Assembly (NCBI RefSeq): GCF_023516615.1
Contig: NZ_JAMGBF010000067.1
Span: forward strand, 1 to 64,000
DNA length: 64,000 nucleotides
Direction: 5' to 3'
Source of the DNA: Streptomyces panaciradicis
Lineage (GTDB): Bacteria > Actinomycetota > Actinomycetes > Streptomycetales > Streptomycetaceae
The position numbers and the translations under genes were made by a program. This document shows positions 32,791 through 41,425 of this stretch, in pieces. The notes under the pieces were generated by a model. It was not told the DNA's origin, did not search any database, and saw only the letters and a list, made by a program, of their open reading frames with translations. Within the stretch, counting starts at the first letter, position 1. Every line of letters begins with the position of its first letter.

Positions 32791-34031
32791 GCGGCTTCGA
32801 GGCGTTCGACGCACCGCGCGAGCCCGGGCAGCCGCCGCGCATACCCCTGCCCCGGTCCTCCGTCGAGGACGGCGACCGGCCGCTGCCCGCGCCGCGGGAG
32901 CCCGCGTCCGCCCCGCTGGTCCTGGAGCACCATGTGCTGAAGTCGCTGCTCGGGGCGTGGGCCCTGGCCGCCTGCTCGGCGGAGGAGACGGCGGCCGTCG
33001 AGGACCACCTGGGCGGCTGCGGCCCCTGCGCGGAGGAGGCGCTGCGGCTGCGCGACGCGGTGGGCCTGCTGCACCCGCCCGAAAGCCTCGACCTGGACCC
33101 GGCCCTGCGCACCCGCGTGCTGCAGCGCTGCCTCGACCGGCGCCCGCCGCGCATCCCGGTCCCGGACTGGGCGACCCCGTACGACGCGGAGACGGCCCGG
33201 CTCGACGCCCTGCTGCAGGACATCGGCGACGCCGAGTGGCACGCGCCCGTGCGGCTGCGCTGGTTCGACGGCGAGGGCCCGACCAGCCGCCGTACGACGG
33301 TCGCCGGCGTCATCGCCCACCTGCTGTGCGTCGACGGCCTCGTGGCGGTCGCGCTCGGCCTCGACGACCCGCTGGGCGGCAGCCCCGCGGACGGCCCCGG
33401 CCCGGCGTTCCGCACCGAGGCGCTCTGGCGCAGCGCCCCCTCCCCGCCCACGCGCGCGGTCCGGCGCCCGTGGCGGGAGCAGAGCCACGACCTGGTCCGC
33501 ACGGTCTCCTTCACCGGCGGCTCCGGCTCGGGGCGGCTGGCGGTCTCCTACGGCGACTTCGACCTGCCGCTGCACGACGCGATGCTGGACCGGGCGTTCG
33601 AGTGCTGGGTGCACGCGGAGGACATCGCCGACGCGGTCGACTACCCGTACGAGCCGCCCGCTCCCCGGCATCTGCACCGCATGATCGATCTGGCGGCGCG
33701 CATGCTTCCCGTCGTGCTGGCGGGGCGGCGCCAGGAGGGGCTCGCCTCCCCCGCTCCCGGGCGGCACCTCGGTGTGGCGGGCGGGCCCGGCCGGAGCCTG
33801 CGGCTGGAGATCGAGGGCCTCGGCGGGGGCGAGTGGCTGATCCCGCTGGACTCACCGGCGGCGGAGGCGTCGCCCGAGCACGAGATCGCCCATGTCGCCC
33901 TGGACGGCGTGGAGTTCTGCAGACTGGCCGCGGGCCATGTGCCGCCGGAGGAGGCGGCGGCGGGGCAGGTGGGCGACCGCGAGGCGATCAGGGACGTCCT
34001 CTTCGCGGCGGCGTCCCTGAGCAGAATGTAA
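32787..34031 (+). CDS. Zinc-finger anti-sigma-like protein fused to a maleylpyruvate isomerase-like domain
   Basis: 414 residues. The N-terminal part (about 45-105) has LLGAWALAACSAEETAAVEDHLGGCGPCAEEALRL, the anti-sigma zinc-finger pattern (H-x3-C-x2-C). The rest resembles the DinB/mycothiol-dependent maleylpyruvate isomerase fold (VAGVIAHLLCVDGLVAVAL, FECWVHAEDIADAV with H-x3-D). GTG/ATGA-type coupling to the sigma gene implies joint control. No transmembrane segment is seen, so it would be a cytoplasmic sensor of redox or thiols, which is inference. Confidence 0.82.
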   Translation: MSGFEAFDAPREPGQPPRIPLPRSSVEDGDRPLPAPREPASAPLVLEHHVLKSLLGAWALAACSAEETAAVEDHLGGCGPCAEEALRLRDAVGLLHPPESLDLDPALRTRVLQRCLDRRPPRIPVPDWATPYDAETARLDALLQDIGDAEWHAPVRLRWFDGEGPTSRRTTVAGVIAHLLCVDGLVAVALGLDDPLGGSPADGPGPAFRTEALWRSAPSPPTRAVRRPWREQSHDLVRTVSFTGGSGSGRLAVSYGDFDLPLHDAMLDRAFECWVHAEDIADAVDYPYEPPAPRHLHRMIDLAARMLPVVLAGRRQEGLASPAPGRHLGVAGGPGRSLRLEIEGLGGGEWLIPLDSPAAEASPEHEIAHVALDGVEFCRLAAGHVPPEEAAAGQVGDREAIRDVLFAAASLSRM

Positions 34032-34053
34032 GGGCGGGGTTCGGTTTCGGGGT

Positions 34054-34167
34054 GGGTGCGGGTAGGTGGGGGCTGGTCGCGCAGTTCCCCGCGCCCCTAA
34101 AAGCCTTGCAGTGGACCCACCCAGGGGCGCGGGGAACTGCGCGACCAGCCACGAACCACCCGCACCC
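34054..34167. repeat. Streptomyces intergenic repeat, copy 3, head-to-head pair
   Basis: Two copies face each other. GGGTGCGGGT (34054-34063) pairs with ACCCGCACCC (34158-34167), and 34071-34098 pairs perfectly with 34123-34150 over 28 bp, beginning GGCTGGTCGCGCAGTTCCCC, loop 24 nt. It lies between convergent genes and should act as a bidirectional terminator. Confidence 0.85.
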
Positions 34168-34196
34168 GCCCCGAACCCGAGCCCCCCAGCCCGCCG

Positions 34197-35081
34197 CTAG
34201 GCGAACACCACCGTCCGGCGTCCGTTGAGCAGAATCCTCCGCTCGGCATGCCACTTCACCGCCCGCGCCAGCGCCTGGCACTCCACGTCCCGCCCGATCG
34301 CCACCAGCTGGTCCGGCGTGACGTCGTGCCCGACCCGCTCGACCTCCTGCTCGATGATCGGCCCCTCGTCGAGATCCGCGGTCACGTAGTGCGCGGTCGC
34401 CCCGATGAGCTTGACGCCCCGGGTGTGCGCCTGGTGATACGGCTTCGCTCCCTTGAAGCTCGGCAGGAACGAGTGGTGGATGTTGATGATCCGCCCGCTG
34501 AGCTGCTTGCACAGGTCGTCGGAGAGCACCTGCATGTACCGGGCGAGCACGACCAGTTCGACGTCGTTCTCCCGGACGACCTCGAGCAGCCGCGCCTCGG
34601 CCTCCGCCTTGGTGTCCTTCGTCACCGGGATGTGGTGGAAGGGGATGTTGTACGAGCCCACCAGCTCGGCGAAGTCCGTGTGGTTGGACACCACGGCCGC
34701 GATCTCCACGGGCAGCGCGCCGATCCGGGCCCGGAACAGCAGGTCGTTCAGGCAGTGCCCGAACCTGCTGACCATCAGGACGATCCGCATCTTCTCGTCG
34801 GCCCGGTTGATCTGCCAGTCCATGTGGAAGGCGTCACCGATCGCCGCGAAGCTGGCGCGCAGCTTGTCCACCGTCACCGACTCGTCCGCCGAGAAGTGGA
34901 CGCGCATGAAGAACAGACCCGTGTCGTGGTCGCCGAACTGCTGGCTGTCCTCGATGTTGCAGCCGGTCATGAACAGGTAGCTCGACACGGCGTGCACGAT
35001 GCCCTGCTTGTCCGGGCAGGAGAGAGTGAGGACGTACTGGTCGGCGGGGTTCGCCGCGGCTCGGGTGGACTGCTCGCTCAT
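34197..35081 (-). CDS. purU: Formyltetrahydrofolate deformylase
   Basis: 294 residues, usual length. N-terminal ACT domain (about 10-90: YVLTLSCPDKQGIVHAVSSYL), then a formyltransferase-like catalytic domain with MVSRFGHCLNDLL, IPVTKDTK, the active-site stretch INIHHSFLPSFKGAKPYHQA (His) and YVTADLDEGPIIEQEVERV (Asp). It hydrolyses 10-formyl-THF to THF and formate, balancing the one-carbon pool and supplying formate for purine synthesis. ATG at 35081. Monocistronic by spacing. Confidence 0.95.
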   Translation of the reverse strand: MSEQSTRAAANPADQYVLTLSCPDKQGIVHAVSSYLFMTGCNIEDSQQFGDHDTGLFFMRVHFSADESVTVDKLRASFAAIGDAFHMDWQINRADEKMRIVLMVSRFGHCLNDLLFRARIGALPVEIAAVVSNHTDFAELVGSYNIPFHHIPVTKDTKAEAEARLLEVVRENDVELVVLARYMQVLSDDLCKQLSGRIINIHHSFLPSFKGAKPYHQAHTRGVKLIGATAHYVTADLDEGPIIEQEVERVGHDVTPDQLVAIGRDVECQALARAVKWHAERRILLNGRRTVVFA

Positions 35082-35127
35082 GCAGGACAGGGTCCCATAA
35101 GTGAACTCGGGTCCGAACCCGCGTCCG

Positions 35128-35649
35128 CTAAGCGGAACGCGTCATGATCCGCAGCACCTCGAGGGTGCGCGGCGGCGCGTCCGGGTCCTCGCCGTCGGCC
35201 ACGGCCATGCGCACGTGCGCGTCCCGCGCCGCCCGTACCGCCTCCGGCCAGCCCTGGTGCTCCAGGTAGGCGGAGACGGGCGCGTCCGGCCCGACCTGGT
35301 GCATGATGCGCAGCACCCGCAGCACGGCGGTGTCGACGAGGGCCGCCTCCTGGGAGTCCCGGAAGATCGTGCCGACGTACTTCTCGGCGGACCAGTTGTC
35401 CAGCCAGGTGTCCTCGACCAGGCGGTACACGGCGTCGGTGACGTCCCCGTACCCGTCGACGCCGGCCAGCCAGACGTTCTGCTGGAACCCGGGGTCGGAG
35501 AGCATGTGCAGCGCGGAGCGCACATTGCTGCGCCAGCGCCACCACGGCATGTCGTTCAGTGGCATACCGCCCATGGTGGAGGAGCGACGACCGCGACGGG
35601 AAGAGTTGTCCGAACCTTGCACGGTCACCGATCGTACGTTCTTTCGCAC
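35128..35649 (-). CDS. Conserved hypothetical protein
   Basis: 173 residues from GTG 35649, with a basic, Ser/Arg-rich N-terminal 25 residues. The conserved-looking part starts at MPLNDMPWWRWRSNVRSALH and contains VWLAGVDGYGDVTDAVYRLVEDTW and LRIMHQVGPDAPVSAYLEHQGWPEAV. No signal peptide, membrane helix or known domain is recognised. GGTGAGG before 35649 supports that start; a start near 35563 is also possible. Co-directional with purU, 46 nt apart, so perhaps co-transcribed. Confidence 0.75.
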   Translation of the reverse strand: MRKNVRSVTVQGSDNSSRRGRRSSTMGGMPLNDMPWWRWRSNVRSALHMLSDPGFQQNVWLAGVDGYGDVTDAVYRLVEDTWLDNWSAEKYVGTIFRDSQEAALVDTAVLRVLRIMHQVGPDAPVSAYLEHQGWPEAVRAARDAHVRMAVADGEDPDAPPRTLEVLRIMTRSA

Positions 35650-35745
35650 TCGCGCCTCACCTGCCCCCGTAATTCACCTGCACGTCACCGATCAATAACC
35701 GTAGGTCACCACAGGGTTGGCGATGTGACGGAAGCGTGTGGGTCC

Positions 35746-37053
35746 ATGACCGGCAGGCGACGCTTCCGCAGCACCTTCCTCCCCACCCGCACCCGGCCCG
35801 GCAGAGCTACCGCCCTCGCGGCGGGAGCCCTCGCGGTGTGTACGTCCCTGGCCACCGGTTGCGGGGTCATCCCCGGTACCGCGAGTGCCGCCGGGGGCGA
35901 CCCGATCACCGTGATGACCTGGGCGCCGCAGGGCACCAGCGCCACCAACAAGCCCGGGATGCCGGCCTTCGCGCAGGCCTACGCCCGGTACGTCAACGCG
36001 CACGGCGGCCTGGGTGGCCGCAAGCTCAAGGTCCTGACCTGCAACGACCACAACGACAGCGTGGCCGCCGCCAAGTGCGCCCGCACGGCCGTCAAGCAGA
36101 ACGTCGTCGCGGTCGTCGGCTCCTACAGCCAGTACGGCGAGTCCTACCTCCCCGACCTGGAAGGCGCCGGCATCCCCTTCATCGGCGGCTACGGCGCCAC
36201 CACCTCCGAGTTCACCAGCCCGCTGTCCTACCCGGTCAACGGCGGCCAGCCGACGCTGCTGGCCGGCCTCGGCAAGGAACTCGCCGCGAGCTGCGGGCCC
36301 GTCGCGCTGATCCGGCCCGACACCATTGCGGGCGACGAGCTTCCCCCCATGCTCGACTCCGGTCTGAAGGCCGGCGGGCACCGGCCCTCGATCGACCAGC
36401 GGGCCGCGGACGACACCACCGAGTACGCGGGGCCGGCCGTGAAGGCGCTGGCCGCCACCACCGGCGGCGCGGCGAAGAAGGGGTGCGCGATCCCGGCGCT
36501 CGGGGACCGCACCAGCACCTTCATGGACTCCTTCCGGCGCGAGCGCGAGGAGTATCCGGCGGTACGGACCGCAGCCACGCTCGACAGCGTCGACCAGACG
36601 GTGATCAACGAGTCCGGTGGCCCGTCGGGACCGTACGAGGGCTCCTACGTCACCGGCTGGTACCCGGTGTCGAGCGACCCGCGCTGGGCCCCGATGAAGA
36701 AGGTGATCAGCGAGCAGGCCTTCGGCGACAACCGGATCGACGCCGGCGACGTCGGCGTGCAGACGACCTGGATCGCCTACACGGTGTTCAAGAAGGTCGT
36801 CGACTCGCTGGGCGGCGGCGACGTCACGGCCGACTCCGTGCGCCGTGCCCTCGACGACGGCCTGAAGGTCACCACCGGCGGACTGACGCCGCCCCTGAAC
36901 TGGAGCGACCAGGGCCCGGTGGCCACCATCGGCTTCTCCCGGATCGTCAACACGGACGTGACGCTCCAGGTCGTGCGGCAGGGGCAGCTGGTGGCGGCGA
37001 AGCAGGGCTTCCTCGACGTGGCGCAGACCCTGCAGGGCGCGGACGTCGACTGA
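35746..37053 (+). CDS. Periplasmic-type (branched-chain amino acid-like) substrate-binding lipoprotein
   Basis: 435 residues. The leader ATALAAGALAVCTSLATGCG ends in a lipobox-like ATGC. The mature part is a type-I periplasmic binding fold: PITVMTWAPQGTSATNKPGM, YVNAHGGLGGRKLKVLTCND (family signature), VVAVVGSYSQYGESYLPDLEGAGIPFIGG, and YVTGWYPVSSDP. It captures an amino acid or related ligand on the outer membrane face. No permease or ATPase gene is adjacent, so it is an orphan receptor or serves a distant transporter. ATG 35746 is chosen; a GTG at 35725 is possible. Confidence 0.85.
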   Translation: MTGRRRFRSTFLPTRTRPGRATALAAGALAVCTSLATGCGVIPGTASAAGGDPITVMTWAPQGTSATNKPGMPAFAQAYARYVNAHGGLGGRKLKVLTCNDHNDSVAAAKCARTAVKQNVVAVVGSYSQYGESYLPDLEGAGIPFIGGYGATTSEFTSPLSYPVNGGQPTLLAGLGKELAASCGPVALIRPDTIAGDELPPMLDSGLKAGGHRPSIDQRAADDTTEYAGPAVKALAATTGGAAKKGCAIPALGDRTSTFMDSFRREREEYPAVRTAATLDSVDQTVINESGGPSGPYEGSYVTGWYPVSSDPRWAPMKKVISEQAFGDNRIDAGDVGVQTTWIAYTVFKKVVDSLGGGDVTADSVRRALDDGLKVTTGGLTPPLNWSDQGPVATIGFSRIVNTDVTLQVVRQGQLVAAKQGFLDVAQTLQGADVD

Positions 37054-37083
37054 CCGTCCGCGCCGGGCCGGGCCGGGACCGGC

Positions 37084-38778
37084 TCAGAGCTGGGTCGGTC
37101 CGCGCTGGGTCAGGCCGTAGGACTTCGCGATCGCGTTCCACAGCCGCGAGGCCTTGAGCTTCTGCTGGCTGGCGATGCCGCTCGCGGCGTTGCCGGCCGC
37201 GGTCTGCCCGGTGCCGCGGGCCTGGCCCTTGTGGCAGCCCTTGCGTCCGCCGACCTGGTCGGCCCAGGCCGCGTAGTGGTTGTCGGCGGACGCGGAGGCC
37301 TGCCACGCCTTGGTGAGGGCGGCGGTCAGGTCGGCGTGGTTCGGGAGCCTGTCGACGGACAGTCCCGACAGCCGGGTGACCAGCTCGCCGCGCTGCCTGG
37401 CGGCGGCCCGCAGGTCCGAGGCCGCGCCGCCCAGGTTCCGGCACGCCTTGACGTCGGCCACCGCGTTGATCACCGAGGCCCGGCTGTTGCCGCTGTCGGC
37501 CAGGAGCTTGTCCAGGGCGACGGCCTGCTGCTTGGCGGGGTCGGCGGACGGCGAGGCGGAGCCGTCGCCGGCCGGGGCCGTGGCGGAGACCGGCTGGTTC
37601 TTGTCCTTGCCGTCGTCCCCGCCGCCACCGCCCATCAGCGCGCCCGCGCCGACGCCGAGCACCACGATGCCGATGCCGACGGCCGCGATCAGCGGCACGC
37701 GCGACTTGGTACGGCCGCCGCGGCCGCCCCGGCCACCGCCACCACCGTCGTCGTCGTGGTCGCGCCCGGGCGGGAAGTACGAGGACTGGGGGCCGCCGTA
37801 GGCGGGCTGCTGCGGCTGCTCGATGCGCGGCAGTTGCTGCGTGGAGCCCGCCGGGGCCTCGCCGCCCGGTGCGCCGCGGAACAGGTTGTCGAACTCGGCG
37901 GGCGGCTGACGGTGGTCGCCCACCGGCGGGATGAACTGGGTGGCCTGCGCGTCCGGGTCGGCGGCGGGCGGCAGCGGCCCGGCACCGGCCTGCGCCGGGC
38001 GGCCGAGGAACTGGGTCGCCTCGCCGGAGGGGTGGCCACCGGCCTGGGGCGGCAGCGCGCCGGGCCCCACGGGCGGCAGGAACTGCGTGGCCCCCTCGTC
38101 GGCGGGTGCCGCGGGCACGGGCGGCAGATACTGCGTCGCCCCCTCACTGCCGGGCGCACCGCCGGTGACCGGGGGTATGAGCTGGGTGGCGCCCTCGTCG
38201 GCGGGGGGCAGCGGGGCACCGAAGGCGGCGGGAGCGCCGTAGCCGGGGGCGCCCGGGTAGGGGTTCGCCGGCGGCAGCGGGGAGCCGGACGTCGGCTGGT
38301 GGGCGGCGGGCGGGTAGCCGTCGTGCGCGGAGGCGCCCGGCGTGGGCTGCGCCGCGCCGCCGTAGGACGGGGACGGCGCGCCCTCCTGCGGCAGCGGCTG
38401 GGAACCGGCGTTCCACTGGTCCGTGGCCGGCGGCTGGTACGGGCCCGGCGTGCCCCAGGACTGGGCCTGCGGGGTGTCCCAGCCCTGGCCCGCCGCCGGG
38501 GGCGCGGACTCCTGCCGGTCGGGGCCCCAGGGCGTGCCCCAGGACTGGCCGCCGGGCGGGGCCGAGGCGGGCGGCTGCCCGGGCTGCTGCCCGGCGTAGA
38601 GGTCGCCGTACTGCGCGGTGTGCGATCCGCCCTGAGGGGCCTGCGGCGAGCCGTGCCGCGGGCCGGTCTGGTTGCCCAGCATGCCCGGCAGCAACGGTTC
38701 GCCGCCGTCGGAGGGCAGCACGATGCCTTCGCGCGCCTGGCGCTGCGAGGGCTCCTCGCTCTGTCCACTCTGCGTCAC
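37084..38778 (-). CDS. Proline/glutamine-rich one-TM protein with repeated ATQ motifs
   Basis: 564 residues. A long disordered N-terminal region (about 1-350) rich in P, G, Q, A. Between about 195 and 320 it repeats EGATQLIPPV, EGATQYLPPV, EGATQFLPPV, GEATQFLGRP, AQATQFIPPV and GSTQQLPRI. One TM helix follows a basic RTKSRVP (VPLIAAVGIGIVVLGVGAGALMG, about 364-386), then an extracellular part of about 175 residues with two Cys (KACRNLGG and RKGCHKGQ), helical in character. The Thr motifs look like kinase phosphorylation/FHA-docking sites. GTG at 38778 after GGAG. Role unknown. Confidence 0.82.
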   Translation of the reverse strand: MTQSGQSEEPSQRQAREGIVLPSDGGEPLLPGMLGNQTGPRHGSPQAPQGGSHTAQYGDLYAGQQPGQPPASAPPGGQSWGTPWGPDRQESAPPAAGQGWDTPQAQSWGTPGPYQPPATDQWNAGSQPLPQEGAPSPSYGGAAQPTPGASAHDGYPPAAHQPTSGSPLPPANPYPGAPGYGAPAAFGAPLPPADEGATQLIPPVTGGAPGSEGATQYLPPVPAAPADEGATQFLPPVGPGALPPQAGGHPSGEATQFLGRPAQAGAGPLPPAADPDAQATQFIPPVGDHRQPPAEFDNLFRGAPGGEAPAGSTQQLPRIEQPQQPAYGGPQSSYFPPGRDHDDDGGGGGRGGRGGRTKSRVPLIAAVGIGIVVLGVGAGALMGGGGGDDGKDKNQPVSATAPAGDGSASPSADPAKQQAVALDKLLADSGNSRASVINAVADVKACRNLGGAASDLRAAARQRGELVTRLSGLSVDRLPNHADLTAALTKAWQASASADNHYAAWADQVGGRKGCHKGQARGTGQTAAGNAASGIASQQKLKASRLWNAIAKSYGLTQRGPTQL

Positions 38779-38871
38779 CGGGACTCCTACTAATGGGGGA
38801 CCTTGTGAAACCGTCGGCTCACGCTACCGGGTCCCCGGAGCCGGGTGCGACACAGCTCAGGGCGCAACCTC

Positions 38872-38899
38872 CTCCCCTGTGACGGCGGTAACAGGGGAG
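38872..38899 (-). terminator. Hairpin downstream of the TPR regulator gene
   Basis: CTCCCCTGT (38872-38880) and ACAGGGGAG (38891-38899) form a perfect 9-bp stem with a 10-nt loop, 68 nt beyond the end of the leftward TPR gene. Confidence 0.5.
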
Positions 38900-38967
38900 C
38901 TTCGCAGGTCGCCGTATATGTCCACCTCCGATCGAATCCGATCGTCAACCAACCGTTTCCCGCCCGT

Positions 38968-40353
38968 TCATGCCGCGGCCTGCAGCTCCATCCGGGCCCC
39001 GAACTCCCTTACCACCGGCTCCTCCCGGTACGGCTCCAGGCGCTGCTGGAAGTCCTCCAGGTACTCGGCGCCCCGGTTGGAGCGCACGCTCTCCAGCAAC
39101 TCCACCGCTTTCAGGCCGGTGTTGCAGGCCTGCTCGATCTCGCGCTGCTGCACCTGCGCGGTGGCCAGCAGCACGTACCCGATGGCCCGCCTGCGCGCCT
39201 TCGTCTCCGGCAGCCCGGCCAGCGACTCCTCCGCGCGCCGCGCCGCCGCCTCGGCCTGGCCGAGGTCGCGGTGGCAGTGCGCCAACTCGTCGGCGAGATA
39301 GGCCTCGTCGAAGTGCGCGATCCACACCGGGTCGTCCCCGGAGGCGGAGTCGGCCGACTCCAGCGCGCTCACCGCCCGCCCGGACGCCAGCTGGGCCGCC
39401 CGCACATCGCCCATCAGGGCGTGCCCGCGCGCCTCCGCCGCGTGGAACATGGACTCCGCGCGCGGGGTGACGCGCCCGCGCGCGCCCTCCTGCGCCGCCC
39501 GCGCCAACTGGGCGATCTCACGCGGGTTCCCGAGCTGCGCGGCGAGGTGGCTCATCGAGGCGGCCAGCACATAGCCGCCGTAGCCGCGGTCACCGGCCGC
39601 CTGGGCGAGCCGCAGCGCCTGGATGTAGTACCGCTGGGCCAGGCCGGGTTGGCCCGTGTCGACGGCCATGTACCCGGCGAGTTCGGTGAGCCGGGCGACC
39701 GCGGCGAACAGGTCGCGCCCCACCGCCTCCCGGTAGGAGCCCGCCAGCAGCCCGGAGACGACGCTGTTGAGGTAGTGCACGACGACCGGGCGCACATGCC
39801 CGCTGCCGTACTGGTGGTCGAGGTCCACGAGGGCCTGCGTCATGGCCTGCACGGCGGCCACGTCGGACTGGCCGACCCGCGGCCCCGCCGAGCGCGCCAC
39901 CTGCGAGTCGGGCGAGGAGATCAGCCAGTCACGGCTGGGCTCGACCAGGGCGGAGGCGGCGACGGACGAGCCGGACAGGAAGTCCCGCCGGCCGACGTCG
40001 CTGCGCCACAGCTCGCAGACCTGCTCGATGGCCCCCAGCACCGTCGGCGAGAACTGCAGGCCGACGCCCGAGGCGAGGTTCTTGCCGTTGGCCATGCCGA
40101 TCTCGTCGATCGTGACCGTGCGGCCCAGCTTGCGGCCCAGCGCCTCGGCGATGATCGCGGGCGCCCGGCCCCGCGGCTGCTGTCCGCGCAGCCAGCGGGC
40201 CACGGACGTCTTGTCGTAGCGCAGGTCGAGGCCGTGCTCGGCGCCGCACATGTTGACCCGGCGGGCGAGCCCGGCGTTCGAGCACCCCGCTTCCTGGATG
40301 AGCGCCTGCAGCCGTTCGTTCGGCTGCCGCGCGACGAGAGGCCTTGCGGCCAT
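38968..40353 (-). CDS. TPR-domain transcriptional regulator (NsdA/SCO4441-like family)
   Basis: 461 residues. The N-terminal part (about 10-75: NERLQALIQEAGCSNAGLARRVN and YDKTSVARWLRGQQPRGRAP) is an XRE-like DNA-binding domain. The rest is helical, with TPR-like repeats (YYIQALRLAQAAGDRGYGGY, AHCHRDLGQAEAAARRAEES, QVQQREIEQACNTGLKAVEL). The family contains negative regulators of Streptomyces differentiation and antibiotic production. ATG at 40353 follows AGGGGGT. Its leader holds a nested hairpin at 40413-40452. Confidence 0.85.
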   Translation of the reverse strand: MAARPLVARQPNERLQALIQEAGCSNAGLARRVNMCGAEHGLDLRYDKTSVARWLRGQQPRGRAPAIIAEALGRKLGRTVTIDEIGMANGKNLASGVGLQFSPTVLGAIEQVCELWRSDVGRRDFLSGSSVAASALVEPSRDWLISSPDSQVARSAGPRVGQSDVAAVQAMTQALVDLDHQYGSGHVRPVVVHYLNSVVSGLLAGSYREAVGRDLFAAVARLTELAGYMAVDTGQPGLAQRYYIQALRLAQAAGDRGYGGYVLAASMSHLAAQLGNPREIAQLARAAQEGARGRVTPRAESMFHAAEARGHALMGDVRAAQLASGRAVSALESADSASGDDPVWIAHFDEAYLADELAHCHRDLGQAEAAARRAEESLAGLPETKARRRAIGYVLLATAQVQQREIEQACNTGLKAVELLESVRSNRGAEYLEDFQQRLEPYREEPVVREFGARMELQAAA

Positions 40354-40668
40354 TGGCACTACCCCCTGTGGCTGCGGTGCCTGCCCACGCACCGAGTTGG
40401 CGTGTCTTCCACGGCCGGAACGCCTCGCCCTGGGAGGCGAGAAGATCCGGCCCTGAAGATCGATGCCCCGCCGACATGCGCAAAATGCGCGCCATGCGAG
40501 GAATTCCGAGGATTGCCGGGGTAAGGGCCTCTTGAAGGGAAGCCGTCCCCGTTCGTGGCTACCCAGCTCACGCCGTGGTTCCTCCCGCGCGCCCCCACAC
40601 GTGCATCCATGCGCCCCGGACGAGGGATCGATGCCCCTCCCCCGCGCGCGTTACGCCCGTAACTCCAG
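40354..40668. other. Divergent intergenic region of the TPR regulator and prim-pol genes
   Basis: 315 nt. The only clear structure is the nested hairpin at 40413-40452. No convincing gene or strong promoter consensus was identified. Confidence 0.4.
40413..40452 (-). promoter_or_regulatory. Nested hairpin in the TPR regulator leader
   Basis: Outer arms GGCCGGA (40413-40419) and TCCGGCC (40446-40452), inner arms CGCCTC (40421-40426) and GAGGCG (40434-40439). It ends 60 nt upstream of the ATG at 40353 and could act in the 5' leader or as an operator. Confidence 0.35.
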
Positions 40669-41346
40669 GTGGGTGCGGGAGTTGTGTTCATCGTGGAAGA
40701 GACGATCGCGGGCACCGAAGCCGCTCAGATCCCGCAGCAGCGCGGCGAATCGCTGCTGGAGACCGCCGTACGCTACGCCGAGGAGCGCCACTGGGACGTC
40801 TTCCCCGGCACCTGGCTGGAAGCCGTCGACGGGGTGCAGCGCTGTTCCTGCGGTGACGCGGCGTGCGCCGCCCCGGGCGCGCATCCCGCGCGGGACGACT
40901 GGGCGACGCAGGCCACGGGCAGTGCGACCGTCGCGCGCCGGATGTGGCAGAAGCAGCCGACGGCGTCGATCCTGCTGCCGACGGGGCGTACGTTCGACGC
41001 GATCTCCGTGCCGGAGACGGCCGGGTTCCTGGCGCTGGCCCGCATGGAGCGCATGGAGCTGACGCTGGGGCCGGTCACGCTGACGCCGGACCGGCGGATG
41101 CACTTCTTCGTGCTGCCGGGCGCCTCGGTGAAGGTGCCGGAGTCGCTGCGCAGGCTCGGCTGGACTCCCTCCTCCCTCGATCTGGCGGTGCTCGGGGAGG
41201 GCTCCTACGTGGCCGCGCCGCCCACCCGGTTCGGCTCGCGCGGCGCCGTCCAGTGGGCCTGCCGCCCCACGCCCGCCAACCGCTGGCTGCCGGACGCGGA
41301 GGAGCTGACGTCGCCCCTGGCCTACGCGTGCGGCCGGGACAGGTGA
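40669..41346 (+). CDS. Short bifunctional DNA primase/polymerase (prim-pol) domain protein
   Basis: 225 residues from GTG 40669, matching the short Streptomyces proteins annotated as DNA primase/polymerase (PF09250 N-terminal). Seen: LLETAVRYAEERHWDVFPGTWLE, a Cys cluster RCSCGDAACAAPGAHPARDDW, SILLPTGRTFDAISVPE, and a C-terminal LDLAVLGEGSYVAAPPT. The metal-binding acidic residues of active prim-pols are not evident, so enzymatic activity is doubtful. The start is uncertain; GTG codons at 40684 and 40693 are alternatives. Confidence 0.75.
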   Translation: MGAGVVFIVEETIAGTEAAQIPQQRGESLLETAVRYAEERHWDVFPGTWLEAVDGVQRCSCGDAACAAPGAHPARDDWATQATGSATVARRMWQKQPTASILLPTGRTFDAISVPETAGFLALARMERMELTLGPVTLTPDRRMHFFVLPGASVKVPESLRRLGWTPSSLDLAVLGEGSYVAAPPTRFGSRGAVQWACRPTPANRWLPDAEELTSPLAYACGRDR

Positions 41347-41425
41347 CGTGAGCCCGAGCGGCGGAGCCGCGGATCGGGTGCGGCCCGCATCCCTGAGCGG
41401 CGCCACCTGCCCGTAGGGTTCCTTC

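Noticed and set aside
32780..34228. Alternative frame over the zinc-finger gene
   Set aside because: Ala/Arg/Gly-rich shadow frame without domain; the frame at 32787 has the zinc finger and the sigma-gene overlap.
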